A DNA stretch of 64,000 nucleotides from Solen grandis (GCA_021229015.1 CM037788.1:54209278-54273277), one strand, 5' to 3'. Numbered from the stretch's first letter, positions 21,659 through 32,448 are shown. Notes: generated from the letters alone by a model not told the origin. Made by a program: numbers and translations.

Positions 21659-23110
21659 CTAAACGACTGTCTGAGCTATCACTAGTGGACCCAAGTCCAA
21701 AAGGTTTTGTGATTGGTTAGCCAGTGAGCGGAGATAAAAGGAAGAAAACGTAGCAGAAGACTTCCAAGAAGCCGCTTTAAGAATATCATCCATGGGAGAT
21801 TTATTCAAGAAAGCCCAAGAAGCAGACAAAGCACGGAGCTCATGCGGTCTAATTCTCAAAAAGGATAGGTCTCCAGGGCCTTTTTACCCTTCTTAACTGT
21901 AGCCGGTAAAGGGCTGCTTCCCCAAGCCAAATAACCACCTTTTTCCCCCAAAAATAGTCCTCAAATTCCCCACTCTTAAATAAAATTCCCCATTAAGGAG
22001 GTAGCTGATCATTGAGAAACCTAGAGAACAATATTATGACGCTAATTTAACTCTGTTTAACTCTATTGATTCTTAAACAAAATATTTGATTAGTCTTTAT
22101 GTTAAGTTTCTAGTATGTCTTGCTGTGCCAAGACCAGTTTATGCTTATATTTATTAAATATGGTAAAAAAAAATCCCTTAATAAGTTGTAAACAAGTGGC
22201 TTGCTATTTTCCCCATTAAAAGGGCTAGGGCGCTTTCCCCAAAATTGGAAAAAAAGGCCCTGGTCTCTATCCGAGAGATCCGAATAGGCAAACTTGATAG
22301 TTGAGGCTACCCAATGAGATATTGTTGCTGCCGAAACCTCGCCCCCCCACCCCCTCTTGATCGGAAGGAAAAGACGAAGACGACGACCCCTCAAAGGTTT
22401 AACCTTCTGAAGGTAAAACTTCAAAGTTCTAACCGGACAAAGAAGCCAATCAGGATCATCCCTAGTGCAAGACCTTGCAAGGCTCTGAATAACCACCGGA
22501 GGAGAACAGACTGATGGAAGTTGGGTTTTTGCAAGAAAACCAGGTTGAAAACTCAAAGATACAGAGCCATCAGATTTGTTAAAACGTAAACAGCCTTCCT
22601 CGGTAGAAAAGGCGTGGATTTCACATCGACGCTTAGAAGATGTCATCGCTATGAGAAAGACTGTCTTCCAGGTGACGTGAAGGAGTGAAGCCTCAGAAAG
22701 AGGTTCAAAAGGCGATTTAGTAAGAGCCAGTAAGACACAAGAAAGATCCCACTTTGGAGTTAACGAACGAGAGACTGGCCTAGACAGTTCAAACGAACGA
22801 ATAATTTCCGAAAGGTAAGGATCCGAACCAAGGGAAGAGGATCTGTGGAACTTCAGAGTGTTAGACAACATGGATCTATAACCCTTGATAGAACTGACAG
22901 CAAGTTCTTTTTCATTAAAGAGAAAAACTAGAAAATTAGCAATTTCTCTTACAGGGGTCTAGACCGGATTAATCTGCCGTGCGATACACCAATCACGGAA
23001 GACCTTCCACATTGCCTGGTAGACAGATCGAGTAGATTGTCTCCTGGCTTTGGAGATAATAGAGGCAACTGTTGCTGAAAATTTCTTCTGTCTAACTCGT
23101 TGTTGGATAA
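21659..23110 (-). pseudogene. DIRS tyrosine recombinase, broken
   Basis: Starts near 23110 with the N-terminal core-binding segment (KKFSATVASIISKARRQSTR, ending WCIARQINPV). It is interrupted by an in-frame TAG at 22961-22959. The catalytic domain resumes at 22950 and on through MLSNTLKFHRSSSLGSD. The first catalytic arginine lies in TSSKRRCEIHAFS, the His-x-x-Arg box is RPHELRALSASWAF, and the nucleophilic tyrosine is in SSFYLRSLA near the end (21725). Between Arg and His the frame is split after DLSDRD by a 389-bp TIR element (21874-22262). The frame rejoins exactly (DRD|LSFLRIRPHELR) once that insert and its 5-bp duplication are removed. In the family the enzyme inserts circular cDNA without target duplication. 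All active-site residues are present, but this copy is inactive because of the stop and the insertion. Confidence 0.9.
21874..22262. mobile_element. 389-bp TIR element inserted in the recombinase gene
   Basis: Termini CAGGGCCTTTTTACCC (left) and CAGGGCCTTTTTTTCC (right, read inward) are inverted. GTCTC is duplicated on each side (21869-21873 and 22263-22267). Removing the insert and one GTCTC restores the recombinase frame, which proves the boundaries. The CAGGG termini resemble hAT elements, but the duplication is 5 bp, not 8; a hAT group with 5-bp duplications or another superfamily is possible. No ORF. Confidence 0.9.
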
Positions 23111-26100
23111 CATCCAAGCGTGAAGACGAAGAGCGCAAGGATTCTCGTGAAGTACCCAGTTTCGACCTTGCGATAGAAGGTCCGGAACTTGAGGGAGTTC
23201 TATAGGATGGTCTATTAGAAGATCCAGAAGATCTACGAACCAAGATCTCATTGGCCAAAGAGGTGCAATGAGAAGAATCCTGCATTGAGATCGCAGAACT
23301 TTCCTTAGAACTAAGGGAATCAGAGTGAATGGAGGGAACGCATAAGCAAATAGATGATCCCAGTTTACAGACAGAGCATCTTTCACCCAAGCCCTGTGAT
23401 CCGACACCGGGGACACGAAAAGTGGAAGTTGATTGTTCAGTCTGGTTGCAAAGAGATCTACAGAAGGAAACCTGAAAATCGCAAACAGGGATGTCGCGAC
23501 CCGAGGAAGTAATTTCCATTCCGAGGGAAGAAGAGAATGCCTGCGGGATAGTTGGTCCACCAAGACATTCAGACGACCCGGAAGGTGTCCGACTTGGATG
23601 CGTACCAAAGACTCCTGACACCAATGAAGGAGGTGCCAGGCTTCCATGCATAGAGATGGGGAGTGTGTCCCCCCTTGTCTGCAAATGTAAGAGACAACAG
23701 TCGTGTTGTCTGTAGATATCAGAACAGATCTGCCTCGAATGAGAGGAGAGAACTGTTGTAAGGCTAGCAGAACCGCCTTGAGTTCCAAGTTGTTGATATG
23801 AAGAGAACTGTCCCGGAGGGACCAAAGTCCCGAAGTTGTAAGACCCAGAGGTTCCAGATGTGCACCCAAGCCTGACAGACTGGCATCCGAGAATAGAAAC
23901 AGTTCCGGTAGAGGAGGAGAAAGAAGAACACCCTCTCGAAATGAGGGGGAGTTCCACCAACGGAGATGATGAACTAATTCCCGTGAAACCGGAAGAATGG
24001 CTTGTAAACGATCTCGACTGGGACGCCAGAGAGAAAGTAGGATGAATTGAAGAGGTCATTTGTGAAGGCGACCGAGAGGAACAAGATCCGCTGCTGCATT
24101 GAGTACACCCAGAAGTGAGAGGAACTCATGAGCTGAGATTGATTTCCGAGTGGAAAACACCCGAACCAAAGTTAGAAGAGCAAGAATCCTGGGTTCCGGA
24201 ATTCTGATCCTGTTCTGATTGGAAAGAAACTGCATCCCGACAAGAGTGAAGTTCTGGGATGGGATCAACTCCGATTTCTCGGAGTTGAGGATGAAGCCTA
24301 GACTTAGACTAGATCTATCACCCACTGAAGTTCGCCGAGGAGAGCAACTGGGTCCATGTGCAGAAGGAGCCAGTCGTCGAAATATGCAGTCAACATCGTA
24401 CATGCGACCACCTGTATTAAATGACTTTTTTATTAAACGACCGTTATAAATCCCGCCCAAACGTTTTTACTACATCAATTTATCCCATTAAGCGACTTTT
24501 TTATTATACGACCAGCGACCACATAAACCAAGTCCCAGCACGTAAGATTATGCACAAAATCACCTTTTTTGAGCGACCGTGTTTGATTCTGTTGCTGATT
24601 ATTGTGTACGCTGGAGCATGTGTATATTCATCTTTAACACATCCGAACAAACAAACATTTATCCTAATCATAAGTGCTCACCTGAAACCAATTTGTTTTG
24701 ACCACTGCACCACGTGTAACTAAATTCTAAATATAGTTGTTCCTGGTTCCCGTTTCAACAGTTACTAAGCATAACACTGGTGAAACCATCCCTCAAAATG
24801 CCGAATGCATCGGATTTTGGTAAAACAATATTTGGGAATAAGGTAAATTAATACCTCCGGATGCAATGCGTACCAGTAACAATTCGTACCTATAAGTATG
24901 TACATTGCGTCTTATGATACGCGACCAGGGCGCACGGTTGAAATAAATTAATTGGGGGTTTCTGGATTTATGTTAGACAGAGACATAAAGAAAGCTCATT
25001 GCTAAATAATATTTATTCTTGAAATTGTCCGATTCCATCCATGAATTTGATGTCAAACGTTGTGTTTTTTCAACGAACACCAAATGCAAACCTCAGCCAA
25101 AGAACCAAGGTATTATTCCAACATAACAGCTAAAAAATCGAAAGATATGACAAAAATAACCATGTTGATGTTTATTGGTATAAAACAACAAACATTTTGT
25201 AGTTTACATCATATTCATGTTGTAATATAATATAACGTTATGATACAGTTTAGCTTACAGTTTGTATATATATGAATTATTTGCCTGGATTTCCAAAAAT
25301 ATCTATTAAGAGACCATTTCATTAAGCGACCACTTTTTTGCAGTCCCTTGAGCGGTCTCTTAATACAATGTCGACTGTATGCCAAAAGGCGAGAGCCACG
25401 AAGATGAACTCTGGAGAATAGAACTGAAACTATTTTGGTGAAGATTCTGGGGGCCGAAGAAAGGCAGAACGGGAGGGCCCTGAACTGGTAAACAGTTTGA
25501 CCATCAGTAAAGCGAAGGTACTTTCTGGAGTGAGGATGGATAGATACATGGAAGTAGGCATCTGATAAATCCAGGGAAACAGCCCAGTGACCTGGGAGAA
25601 TGGCTGCTCTGATCGACGAAGCTGTTTCCATCTTGAAAGGTTCCTTCGGAATGAAGGAATTGAGATGAGATAGGTCTATGACCGGGCGAAAGCCGCCGTC
25701 TTTCTTTGGAACCAGAAAAAGACGGCTGTAGAACCCGGGAGAATCGAGACCCTTTCTACCGCTCCTTTTTTCAGAAGATCTGAAATAGCTACTCCCACAC
25801 GAGGATGATTGGAGGAAAGATGAATGGGGTTGCGTGACAGAGTAGGAGGATGACTGAATGGAATGCGATAGCCGTGTCTTACGATAGACAGGACCCACTG
25901 GTCATCCGTGATTTTCTCCCATTGTTGAATGTAATGAGTGAGTCTGCCGCCTACTGGAAGAGACGGAAGGGGCAGAAACACTCTTCCTCCTGTTTGAGAG
26001 TCTGGAAGAGGAAGCGATAGAAAGGGCGCACCCCTAGGGTTAACTTCTACCTCTCTGACTGGTAGAGGTAGAAGAAGAAGAAGAAGGAGGGGGTGACGAA

Positions 26101-26215
26101 GGAGGGAATCGCGGTCGCTGAGGACCGGATTGGCGAGAACCCCTGGTAGAAGGATTACCTCTGAAGGAGGAGGATTGGGATTTACCCTTTTCCAGATCCT
26201 TAGAAGGTTTACCAC
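22949..26215 (-). pseudogene. DIRS reverse transcriptase - RNase H, frameshifted and interrupted
   Basis: The frame opens at 26215 or just upstream, overlapping the end of ORF1. The N-terminal RT region (HYIQQWEKITDDQWVLSIVR, then GAVERV) shifts frame near 25745 into FYSRLFLVPKKDGGFRPVID, LSHLNSFIPKE and ALPFCLSSAPRIF. The catalytic YFDDWLLL motif is split: LLAY lies at 25382-25395 and AYFDDW at 24370-24386, with a 991-bp DNA element between. RT continues as GFILNSEKSELIPSQNFTLV. RNase H follows with LFSDASLSGLG, INNLELKAV, LISTDNTTVV and VDQLSRR, keeping the D-E-D-D acidic residues. It ends overlapping the recombinase. Without the insert and the frameshift, the polyprotein would be a normal DIRS RT/RH. 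It is decayed but recognisable over its whole length. Confidence 0.9.
24387..25377. mobile_element. 991-bp non-autonomous TIR element inserted at the RT active-site codons
   Basis: Ends CAGTCAACATCGTACATGCG and CAGTCGACATTGTATTAAGA (read inward) are inverted and lead into repeated TTAAGCGACC / TTAAACGACC / TTATACGACC words on both sides. TATG is present at both junctions (24383-24386 and 25378-25381). Dropping one copy with the insert restores ..LLAYFDDW.. The termini resemble Tigger/pogo elements, which normally duplicate TA; the visible duplication here is four bases. No transposase frame. Confidence 0.88.
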
Positions 26216-27137
26216 TAGGAGCCGACGGCTTCTTGGGTATTCTGAACTTAGGGGGAGCTGAAGCAGAAGGGCGAGGTTGAAAAGCTACCGCTCCATGCAT
26301 CTGCTCCTCCCTGTAGGCATCGGCAACTTCCTTGATCTTACCCCCAAACAGAGAAGAAGAAGAAAGGGGGGCCGATCTAAGCTTATCCCTAGATGAAGCT
26401 AGGAGAAGCTTGTTGGGGCCATCAAGGATAGAGTCCCGGCGAAACCGTGTCATCTCTGTGGACAGAGAAAGGGACAGCAGAATGGAGTGTTTCGCCGTAG
26501 CCGCTAGAGCCTCCAAAAGAAGACAAATAGAAGGAGACAAAGCGTCCTTCTGTTGTAATTTGACGGAAAGTGCGGCTATAAAGGAGTCCGCATGAGAGGA
26601 GATCCCGGTTAAGAAACGAGAGCGCTGCTCCCAACGATCCAGGACTTTTTGTTGGATTGGAGAAGACGAGGAGACCTTATGGCGTAAGCGACTCACATCC
26701 AAATCCAAATTTGGAGGGTGAATGGAGAATTCACCCTCCGGAAACTTGTACGCTTTAGGATTCAAACCTAAAGGTCTAAGGTCCGAAGAGGGGACGAACC
26801 AGCCCGGACCCGGCTTGGAGGCAGAAGAGGATTCAAATTCCTCCAAAGCTGATCGAATAACCGGAGAGAATGGAAGTAGTTCCGGGTCATTCGATTTGGC
26901 CTCTATGGGCTTTGCCACAAGGTCTAGATAGCCTTCACACTTTTTACGAGAAGGTGGGGGAGCTGGTTTACAGACTGATTCAGGAAGTGTAGCGAAAACT
27001 TCCTGAATGGCCCTGTCCATAGAAAATTTGCTTTCTTTCGATTCCTCCTCCTCTGAGAGAGGATGGTCAACCGCTGACTCCGAAGGAGCACTAGACTTGT
27101 GAGAAGTGGCAGAGTGAGGAACATCCTCAGAGAACAT
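26040..27137 (-). CDS. DIRS ORF1 (gag-like)
   Basis: A 365-codon frame from ATG 27137 (MFSEDVPHSATSHKSSAPSE). The first 90 residues are acidic and Ser-rich. A middle part (about 95-260) is predicted mostly helical (IQQKVLDRWEQRSRFLTGIS, ICLLLEALAATAKHSILLSL). The C-terminal 100 residues are Ser/Pro/Arg-rich (PSASAPPKFRIPKKPSAPSG) and probably bind nucleic acid. No CCHC knuckle is seen. A further 63-codon segment in another frame (27328-27137, MAARGVRCGQMRSGRGLLP) directly precedes it and may be the true N-terminus separated by one frameshift. The function of ORF1 in DIRS elements is thought to be Gag-like packaging. The end overlaps the RT frame by about 175 bases. Confidence 0.8.
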   Translation of the reverse strand: MFSEDVPHSATSHKSSAPSESAVDHPLSEEEESKESKFSMDRAIQEVFATLPESVCKPAPPPSRKKCEGYLDLVAKPIEAKSNDPELLPFSPVIRSALEEFESSSASKPGPGWFVPSSDLRPLGLNPKAYKFPEGEFSIHPPNLDLDVSRLRHKVSSSSPIQQKVLDRWEQRSRFLTGISSHADSFIAALSVKLQQKDALSPSICLLLEALAATAKHSILLSLSLSTEMTRFRRDSILDGPNKLLLASSRDKLRSAPLSSSSLFGGKIKEVADAYREEQMHGAVAFQPRPSASAPPKFRIPKKPSAPSGKPSKDLEKGKSQSSSFRGNPSTRGSRQSGPQRPRFPPSSPPPSSSSSTSTSQRGRS

Positions 27138-27335
27138 TAGGGATCCTCTTCTGGGGCGTGAAGGGAAACCTCGTCCTCTAACCGATCGCTATGATCGGGC
27201 CCACTAGCATTAGAGGGTGGAGAAGAGGAAGATGGCCTAGTCTCGGGAGAAGGGCGAGGAATAAGTACGTCTGGAAGAAGCCCTCTTCCAGACCTCATCT
27301 GACCACACCGAACACCCCTGGCGGCCATGTTTTTT

Positions 27336-27655
27336 ACGGATCGGAATTTTTTTTAGCAACTTTGGTACAGGTTGACCCAAGGAACATCTATACCAATTTT
27401 TTTTAAAATCTGGCCAGTAGTTTTGAAGGAGATGATTTTTAAAGTTTTCAAATTATTTTTCTTTTTGTAGCCATGGCAACCAGAGTTCTTCATGGATCAA
27501 CTTTATTTTAGCAACTTTTGTAGAGCCTCACCCAAGGAACATTCCTGCTAAGTTTCATTTAATTCTGTCCAGCGGTTTCAGAGGAGATGTCGTTTAAAGC
27601 AAATTGTTGACGACGGACGCCGCCGGACGAAGGGCGATCACAAAAGGAGCTACTA
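27336..27655 (+). repeat. 3' part of a tandem-core repeat, abutting the DIRS element
   Basis: Two related phrases (TTTAGCAACTTTGGTACAGG.. and TTTAGCAACTTTTGTAGAGC.. each followed by ACCCAAGGAACAT) precede the standard closing block TTGTTGACGACGGACGCCGC and GGCGATCACAAAAGG. The final hairpin is missing. The left part of this repeat was lost at the DIRS junction. Confidence 0.75.
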
Positions 27656-27943
27656 AGCACTTTCTATGGTAACTGCCCAATGCTTTAATAACAGGGAAAC
27701 AATGTTTGAAATCTGTAAAACATACCGTAATTCAGTTCAAATTAATAAACCAATGAAAAAGGAAATGTGATAGATACAAACAGACGTCCTTTATTGGCGA
27801 TACAACCCTTTAAACGTAGTTGTGCTGCTTATATCCGAAAGTTTAGAATTATATATGTTACACTTGACATTTCCGAAACATTGTGATGGTTAACTGTTGC
27901 AAACGCCCTTAAAAATTTAAATATAATTTTATTATATTATAAT
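27656..27943. other. Spacer, nothing recognised
   Basis: No supported gene or repeat. Confidence 0.4.
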
Positions 27944-28165
27944 AGGAGTAGGAGTAGTAGTACTAGCAATTGTTTAGTAGTAGGTTATAAAGTAATAGTA
28001 ATAGGCAGTAGTAGAATAATGTAGTAGTAGCAGAAGTAGTACAAGTGGTAGTAGGAATCGTAGAAGTATTAGAAGTAGTAGTAGTAATCGTGGTAGTAGT
28101 AATAGTGGTAATGTGTAGTACTGATTGAAGAAGTATTAGAGTTTGTAGTCAGTAGCGGCAGCAGT
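27944..28165. repeat. Imperfect (GTA)n trinucleotide tract
   Basis: AGTAGTAGTA-rich low-complexity sequence with interruptions, over about 220 bp. Confidence 0.85.
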
Positions 28166-28181
28166 AGTAATAAATGTGGAA

Positions 28182-29033
28182 TAGGGCTGACCATTGACCC
28201 CAAAAATGACTATTGCGATACTATCGATAGTCAGTATGTTGCTATTGCAATAGTTCAACTATTGCAGGATTAATATTGCAATGCATTGCGATACTATTGC
28301 TTTACCAATGACCCTGTGACTCATGTCTTATAAAAGGGAAATAAATGTATCAGTTAACTATAAACATTTTTTATCTTTGTTTTTATTTTCAAATCCACAA
28401 CTGACAGCTTTGTCAAATATATATATATAATCTCAAGTAAAGAAAAAATAAACTTATTCAAAAGTAAAAACAAAAATAACTGAATGTCATGCGAGCGAGT
28501 CGCCATGATGTTTATTTCAGGTACGGTATAGTTCCAGAACCATAGCATGCTCACGTCAGCGATAAACGTAATGTTTATTTTCAGCTATAATGTTAATCAT
28601 GTTATATAAACATACGAAAATAAAATGTGTTATACTTTTTAGACAGTTCAAGAAAACGTTATTGACTTGTAAATTGAGATTGTTTTGATTTGTTGTTCAA
28701 ACTCAAAAGCTATAATAATGAGTCAGTTTTATCTTCATTAGTCAGTGATTTAGCCATATCCATCCCTTACATGTACATTAGACTGGCAACAAATCCTAAA
28801 AACCGACACGATATGAATTACTCTTTTAACTGCAACGTTAGGGAATGTTTGTTGGTTTTTTTCTTTTGCTTAACAGATAGACTTTGTGGTCAGGTGTATA
28901 TATTACTGAACTATCGATAGTCAGGAACACTATCGGCGATATTATCGATGGTCAGAAACCACTATCGATGCAGTACTATCGTCCTCATAACCATTGCAAT
29001 TAATCGATAGTCCGATCCATCGGCCCAGCCCTA
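28182..29033. mobile_element. Second non-autonomous hAT transposon (852 bp)
   Basis: A perfect 8-bp duplication ATGTGGAA lies at 28174-28181 and 29034-29041. Termini are TAGGGCTGACCATTGACC (left) and TAGGGCTGGGCCGATGG (right, read inward). Subterminal ACTATCGATAGT-type palindromes are clustered on both sides. No transposase frame. Shares the TAGGGCTG tip with the hAT at 17177 but different subterminal motifs (ATCGAT versus CGGTAC). Confidence 0.93.
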
Positions 29034-29107
29034 ATGTGGAAGAGAGCTTAACCAATAGGAGTATAATAATTTTCAATTGAAAACGGACATTCCGTTTCGT
29101 GGGTGTA

Positions 29108-29207
29108 NNNNNNNNNNNNNNNNNNNNNNNNNNNNNNNNNNNNNNNNNNNNNNNNNNNNNNNNNNNNNNNNNNNNNNNNNNNNNNNNNNNNNNNNNNNNN
29201 NNNNNNN
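29108..29207. other. Assembly gap (100 N)
   Basis: One hundred Ns, the usual fixed-size scaffold gap. The real distance across it is unknown. Confidence 0.99.
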
Positions 29208-29776
29208 TTAAATGGTTTTTAAAAATTTTGTTTGAGCGTAATCCTGCGAGAACTCCGCGTTTTGGATACATCTTCTTTTAGTCGGAAAAGTAAGAAACGA
29301 AAGAGAATCGCTGTAATTTAACAATACATGATCTGACGGATGATTAATTTTAAGCAAAACCGGAGGTAAGCTATGCACCGCTTTAACGTCGGGGCGAAAG
29401 TGCTGTATGTCCCGTTTTACGAATTTTTAATCCATAACCGACAGTGCGAAACTGACAGTTGTCTCTATCTTATTGCACCGACATTTACCTGTACGCTTTT
29501 CGAATAGTCACGAAACGACTTCGCGTGTTTCCGTCGAGCGATCGTGTGCCCCCGTGCACCGTTTTTAATTGACATTGCGTAATTTACTTGAAAACTAGCT
29601 GTCAAGCATAAAAAAATTACCTGTTGACCCGTCAAAATAACCACGAATCGACTTCGGGCGTTTCCGTCGAGCAATCGTAGGACTTCGTCGTCTCTCGCCC
29701 AGACACATTTTTACTGCTCACAAATGGTTCATTACTCAAAAATGTTCCCCCATTATTTTCCCTCTCATTATACTAC
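29208..29776. repeat. GC-richer region with a duplicated ~50-bp motif
   Basis: CACGAAACGACTTCGCGTGT and TTCCGTCGAGCGATCGTG near 29510-29550 recur as CACGAATCGACTTCGGGCGT and TTCCGTCGAGCAATCGTA near 29642-29680, which gives two diverged copies in the same orientation. No coding frame. Confidence 0.55.
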
Positions 29777-29842
29777 TAATATTTAAAAGAACTACTTCCT
29801 AGGGTACAACGACCCGGAAGTATTTCGATACCGGGGTCACAC
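29777..29842 (+). repeat. 66-bp direct repeat, left copy
   Basis: Identical over 66 bases to 33561-33626, same orientation. It contains ACTTCC..GGAAGT and GTAT-TTCG-ATAC hairpins nested within GACCC..GGGTC. Immediately inside lies another perfect inverted pair, AAAAGTTTT / AAAACTTTT (29855-29863 and 29871-29879). Confidence 0.97.
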
Positions 29843-30577
29843 CTAAATCTTACCAAAAGTTTTCCTGAGCAAAACTTTTCACACACTTCTCAGTTTTTAC
29901 ATCTATTTCAAGAAGCATAATGCAAAGCATTTTCAATTTTTACCAGATACAGTCTGACAGGGACCGTTTAAGAAATTGGCCCAATCTGCGGACTTTCTCA
30001 CACGGCAACTTGAAAGTTTTTGCAAGGAGGCAATATTTTAAAAGTACTGTAGCTTCAAAAGTTTCTGATGGATTTTCAAAATTTAAGCAGCTATGTAACC
30101 GGCTAATGCTATATTAATTGATTATGTGAAAATAAAGCTTTTACCCCAAGAGAATGGTGTTTTTTTTAACTTTAATGTACCAAAATTCATGCATTTTTCA
30201 CTAAAAAAAATCAGGATCTGCACCACAAAAACCTCTCCAAAAAGGTTTGAAATGAAGAAAAACAGACTTTACCCTATTAAAATAACCAGACTTGAGTTCC
30301 TGCAATAACTGACAGCAATTAGTACAGTTTGTATCAGAAAAGAAGCCCATCTTCTCCTGTCTGATAAGAACAATAGGGTTTACCCTGGATAATGACCTAT
30401 TTTTCTTGCAGGAGCGTCCCTCTCCCCAAAACTCTAATTAGTGAACTATTTCTTTGATAAGAATGCTGAAAATGACACTGGTCATTCTGATAAGAATGCT
30501 GAGCACCTGCATGGAGATTTTTTTTCAGTTCATTCTATAACAACTGCTCACACAGTAAACACAACTTTTACATCAAG

Positions 30578-32448
30578 ATGCCGAAAGGTAAAATAAAGAG
30601 ACGCCGAGTGGGGGTCAATTCCTACCAAGAAATAAGATGTCACCAGCTCGATGCCTTGCCGACACCTCCTTGGACACATCTGATGATGCAGATCATGCAG
30701 CTGATGCAACTCCCAAGAAGCCGACACTGCGCTCGGGACGGGATCTGCAAAGAGAAGAACAACATAACTATGATGCGCATGGAAACCGCATCATAAACAT
30801 GAATAAGCTGATAAGCATCATGAATGATGTGTACAGGGAACACATTCTTCTAGACTGTCAACATTTAAATATTGTCCTTAACAGTGAATTAAAAGTGGGA
30901 CTTGGATCAAAACTGGAGTTCAGGTGCTCTTCGTGTGGTTTTCTTTCTTCTAAGATGGACAGTTACAATAGATGCCAAAGCTCAAAGGCAGTAGCTGTAA
31001 ATATGCTATTTGCTTCACTTTGCAGGACACTGCCATAGGATTAGAGAAGGGGAACCTGCTACTTGCATCTATGGACATACCTCCACCTTCCAGTCCCACA
31101 TGCAAACCTTGATGAACCAAGCCTCCGTCAACACTATAAAAATTAATGAGGATGACATGGCCGTCAAGAGGCAGCTTGTTATTAAACACAACCAGGAGCA
31201 AGGACGAAAGAACCCGAACCACCTGGACCTGTCTTTTGATGGCCGTTACAATGCTAACAGAATGATTTCATCGTACAAACCTGGGCAGGCTGCATCACAG
31301 GCTTATGGTGTAGCCATAGAGAACAACACCAGTTACAATTACATTGTTGCCCTAGCTGTCCAGAATAAGCTTTGCTGGACTGGAGCATATTTAAGGAACA
31401 AGGGATTTGACATCACATGTCCTGGGGGCCATGCGGCATGTACAGCAAACATTCCATAATATGGCGCCCCATTCAGAAAGATCCATGGCTTTCAGTATTG
31501 CCGAGCAACTTTCTAAGGAAGATATACTTGTTCGCAGCCTAACAACAGATGGGGACACCAAGGCTCACCTGGGCATGTCTGATTTTTATGACAAGCTTGG
31601 AAATGCCTGGACTGTCAATCGCCAAGCAGACCCCTATCACTTGGGAAGCAAACAAGTAAGAAAGACGAGGCAGTCTAACTGGAGCCTGACTATGTTCAGT
31701 GGAAAAAAGCTGTCACATGAAGCCAGACAACAAGCAACAACAGCTCTAGCCAAGGATATCAAATCAAGATGCCATGCCATAATTGAAAAACTTCGGGCCG
31801 AGGCAGACGGTGATCTTTCAAAATTATTGAATTGTTTACCTGCCATCAAAGCTGCAACTCTGGAATGCTACGGGGGGAACTGCAGTTTCTGCCCACATGA
31901 CTCCCTTGTTTGCTCCGGTGTTGGTGGGGTTGGTAGCTGGTGGTACACATCTACGTATCTACCGACTCACGGCATACATCACCTGAAAATGACAAGAAAC
32001 GATCGTGAGTTACTTTCAACCATCCTGGAAATACACTCAGTGAGTATGCCGTGCTTAGCGTCTCCAGCAATACATCAACACAGAAATGCGAGGGTTTCAA
32101 TAGGGCGGTACTGTCAACACTTCCCAAAGAAATCAACTTGTCAAGAAATTTGCAGGAAATCTGGCATCAAAAACCCTACAATTAAATAATTCTTTACAAG
32201 AGTCAGTCACCAAGAAAGTAAGCAGCATTACTGGAAAACCTCTTTCGCCTCGTGCTAGAAGATATTTGAACTATACATCAAATCGAGCTCAAAGATATAA
32301 AAAGTACCAAAAAACAAACAAATTTAAACTACAAAGAAGATCAAACAGAGCAAAACTGGAATTTATATACCACCAGGCCAGAAGTAAAGGACAGTACAAA
32401 GAAGAGTATGTGAAAGGTCAAGTGGATGAAGCCGGTCCCAGCAATTAA
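30578..32448 (+). pseudogene. Mutator-like transposase, frameshifted
   Basis: Starts MPKGKIKRRRVGVNSYQEIR (30578) and shifts frame into SLDTSDDADHAADATPKKPT. It then reads a long sequence with LEFRCSSCGF, LDLSFDGRYNANRMISSYKP, YNYIVALAVQNKLCWTGAYL, CPGGHAACTANIP, SLTTDGDTKAHLGMSDFYDK, QADPYHLGSKQVRKTRQ and ECYGGNCSFCPHDSLVC. The C-terminus continues in other frames (SSNTSTQKCEGFNRAV, then PKEINLSRNLQGNLASKTLQ) and ends RSKGQYKEEYVKGQVDEAGP at 32448. LSFDGRYN and TTDGDTKAH carry candidate acidic residues. At least four frameshifts are needed (near 30640, 31020-31090, 31450 and 32040). It resembles the animal family labelled Mutator-like transposase domain; assignment is from memory of that family. 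It lies between the two 66-bp direct repeats. No classic inverted termini found. Confidence 0.7.

Larger units (their letters stand above)
21216..27335 (-). mobile_element. DIRS1-like tyrosine-recombinase retrotransposon, 5'-truncated, with two nested insertions
   Basis: On the minus strand the order is a Ser/Pro-rich ORF1, reverse transcriptase, RNase H and tyrosine recombinase, the coding set of DIRS elements. There is no integrase, protease or LTR. The 3' boundary (about 21216) cuts the GATTAATACCCCCGCAA head of another repeat. There an arm at 21216-21278 is inverted at 21436-21491, and its terminal TACCTGTTATTACTTCAG is also repeated directly at 21508-21525, matching the inverted terminal and internal complementary layout of DIRS. 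At the other end the element stops near 27335 at the ORF1 start and joins a tandem-core repeat; no left terminal repeat is found. Removing the nested 389-bp and 991-bp elements leaves about 4.7 kb. Confidence 0.93.

Noticed and set aside
22959..24059. 366-codon Ser-rich minus-strand frame overlapping RNase H
   Set aside because: Mostly an alternative frame of the RNase H region. Only its C-terminal ~50 residues correspond to the start of the tyrosine recombinase.
29777..29842. 66-bp repeat as a very long target-site duplication
   Set aside because: No known transposase makes duplications of this length. Kept as an unexplained direct repeat instead.
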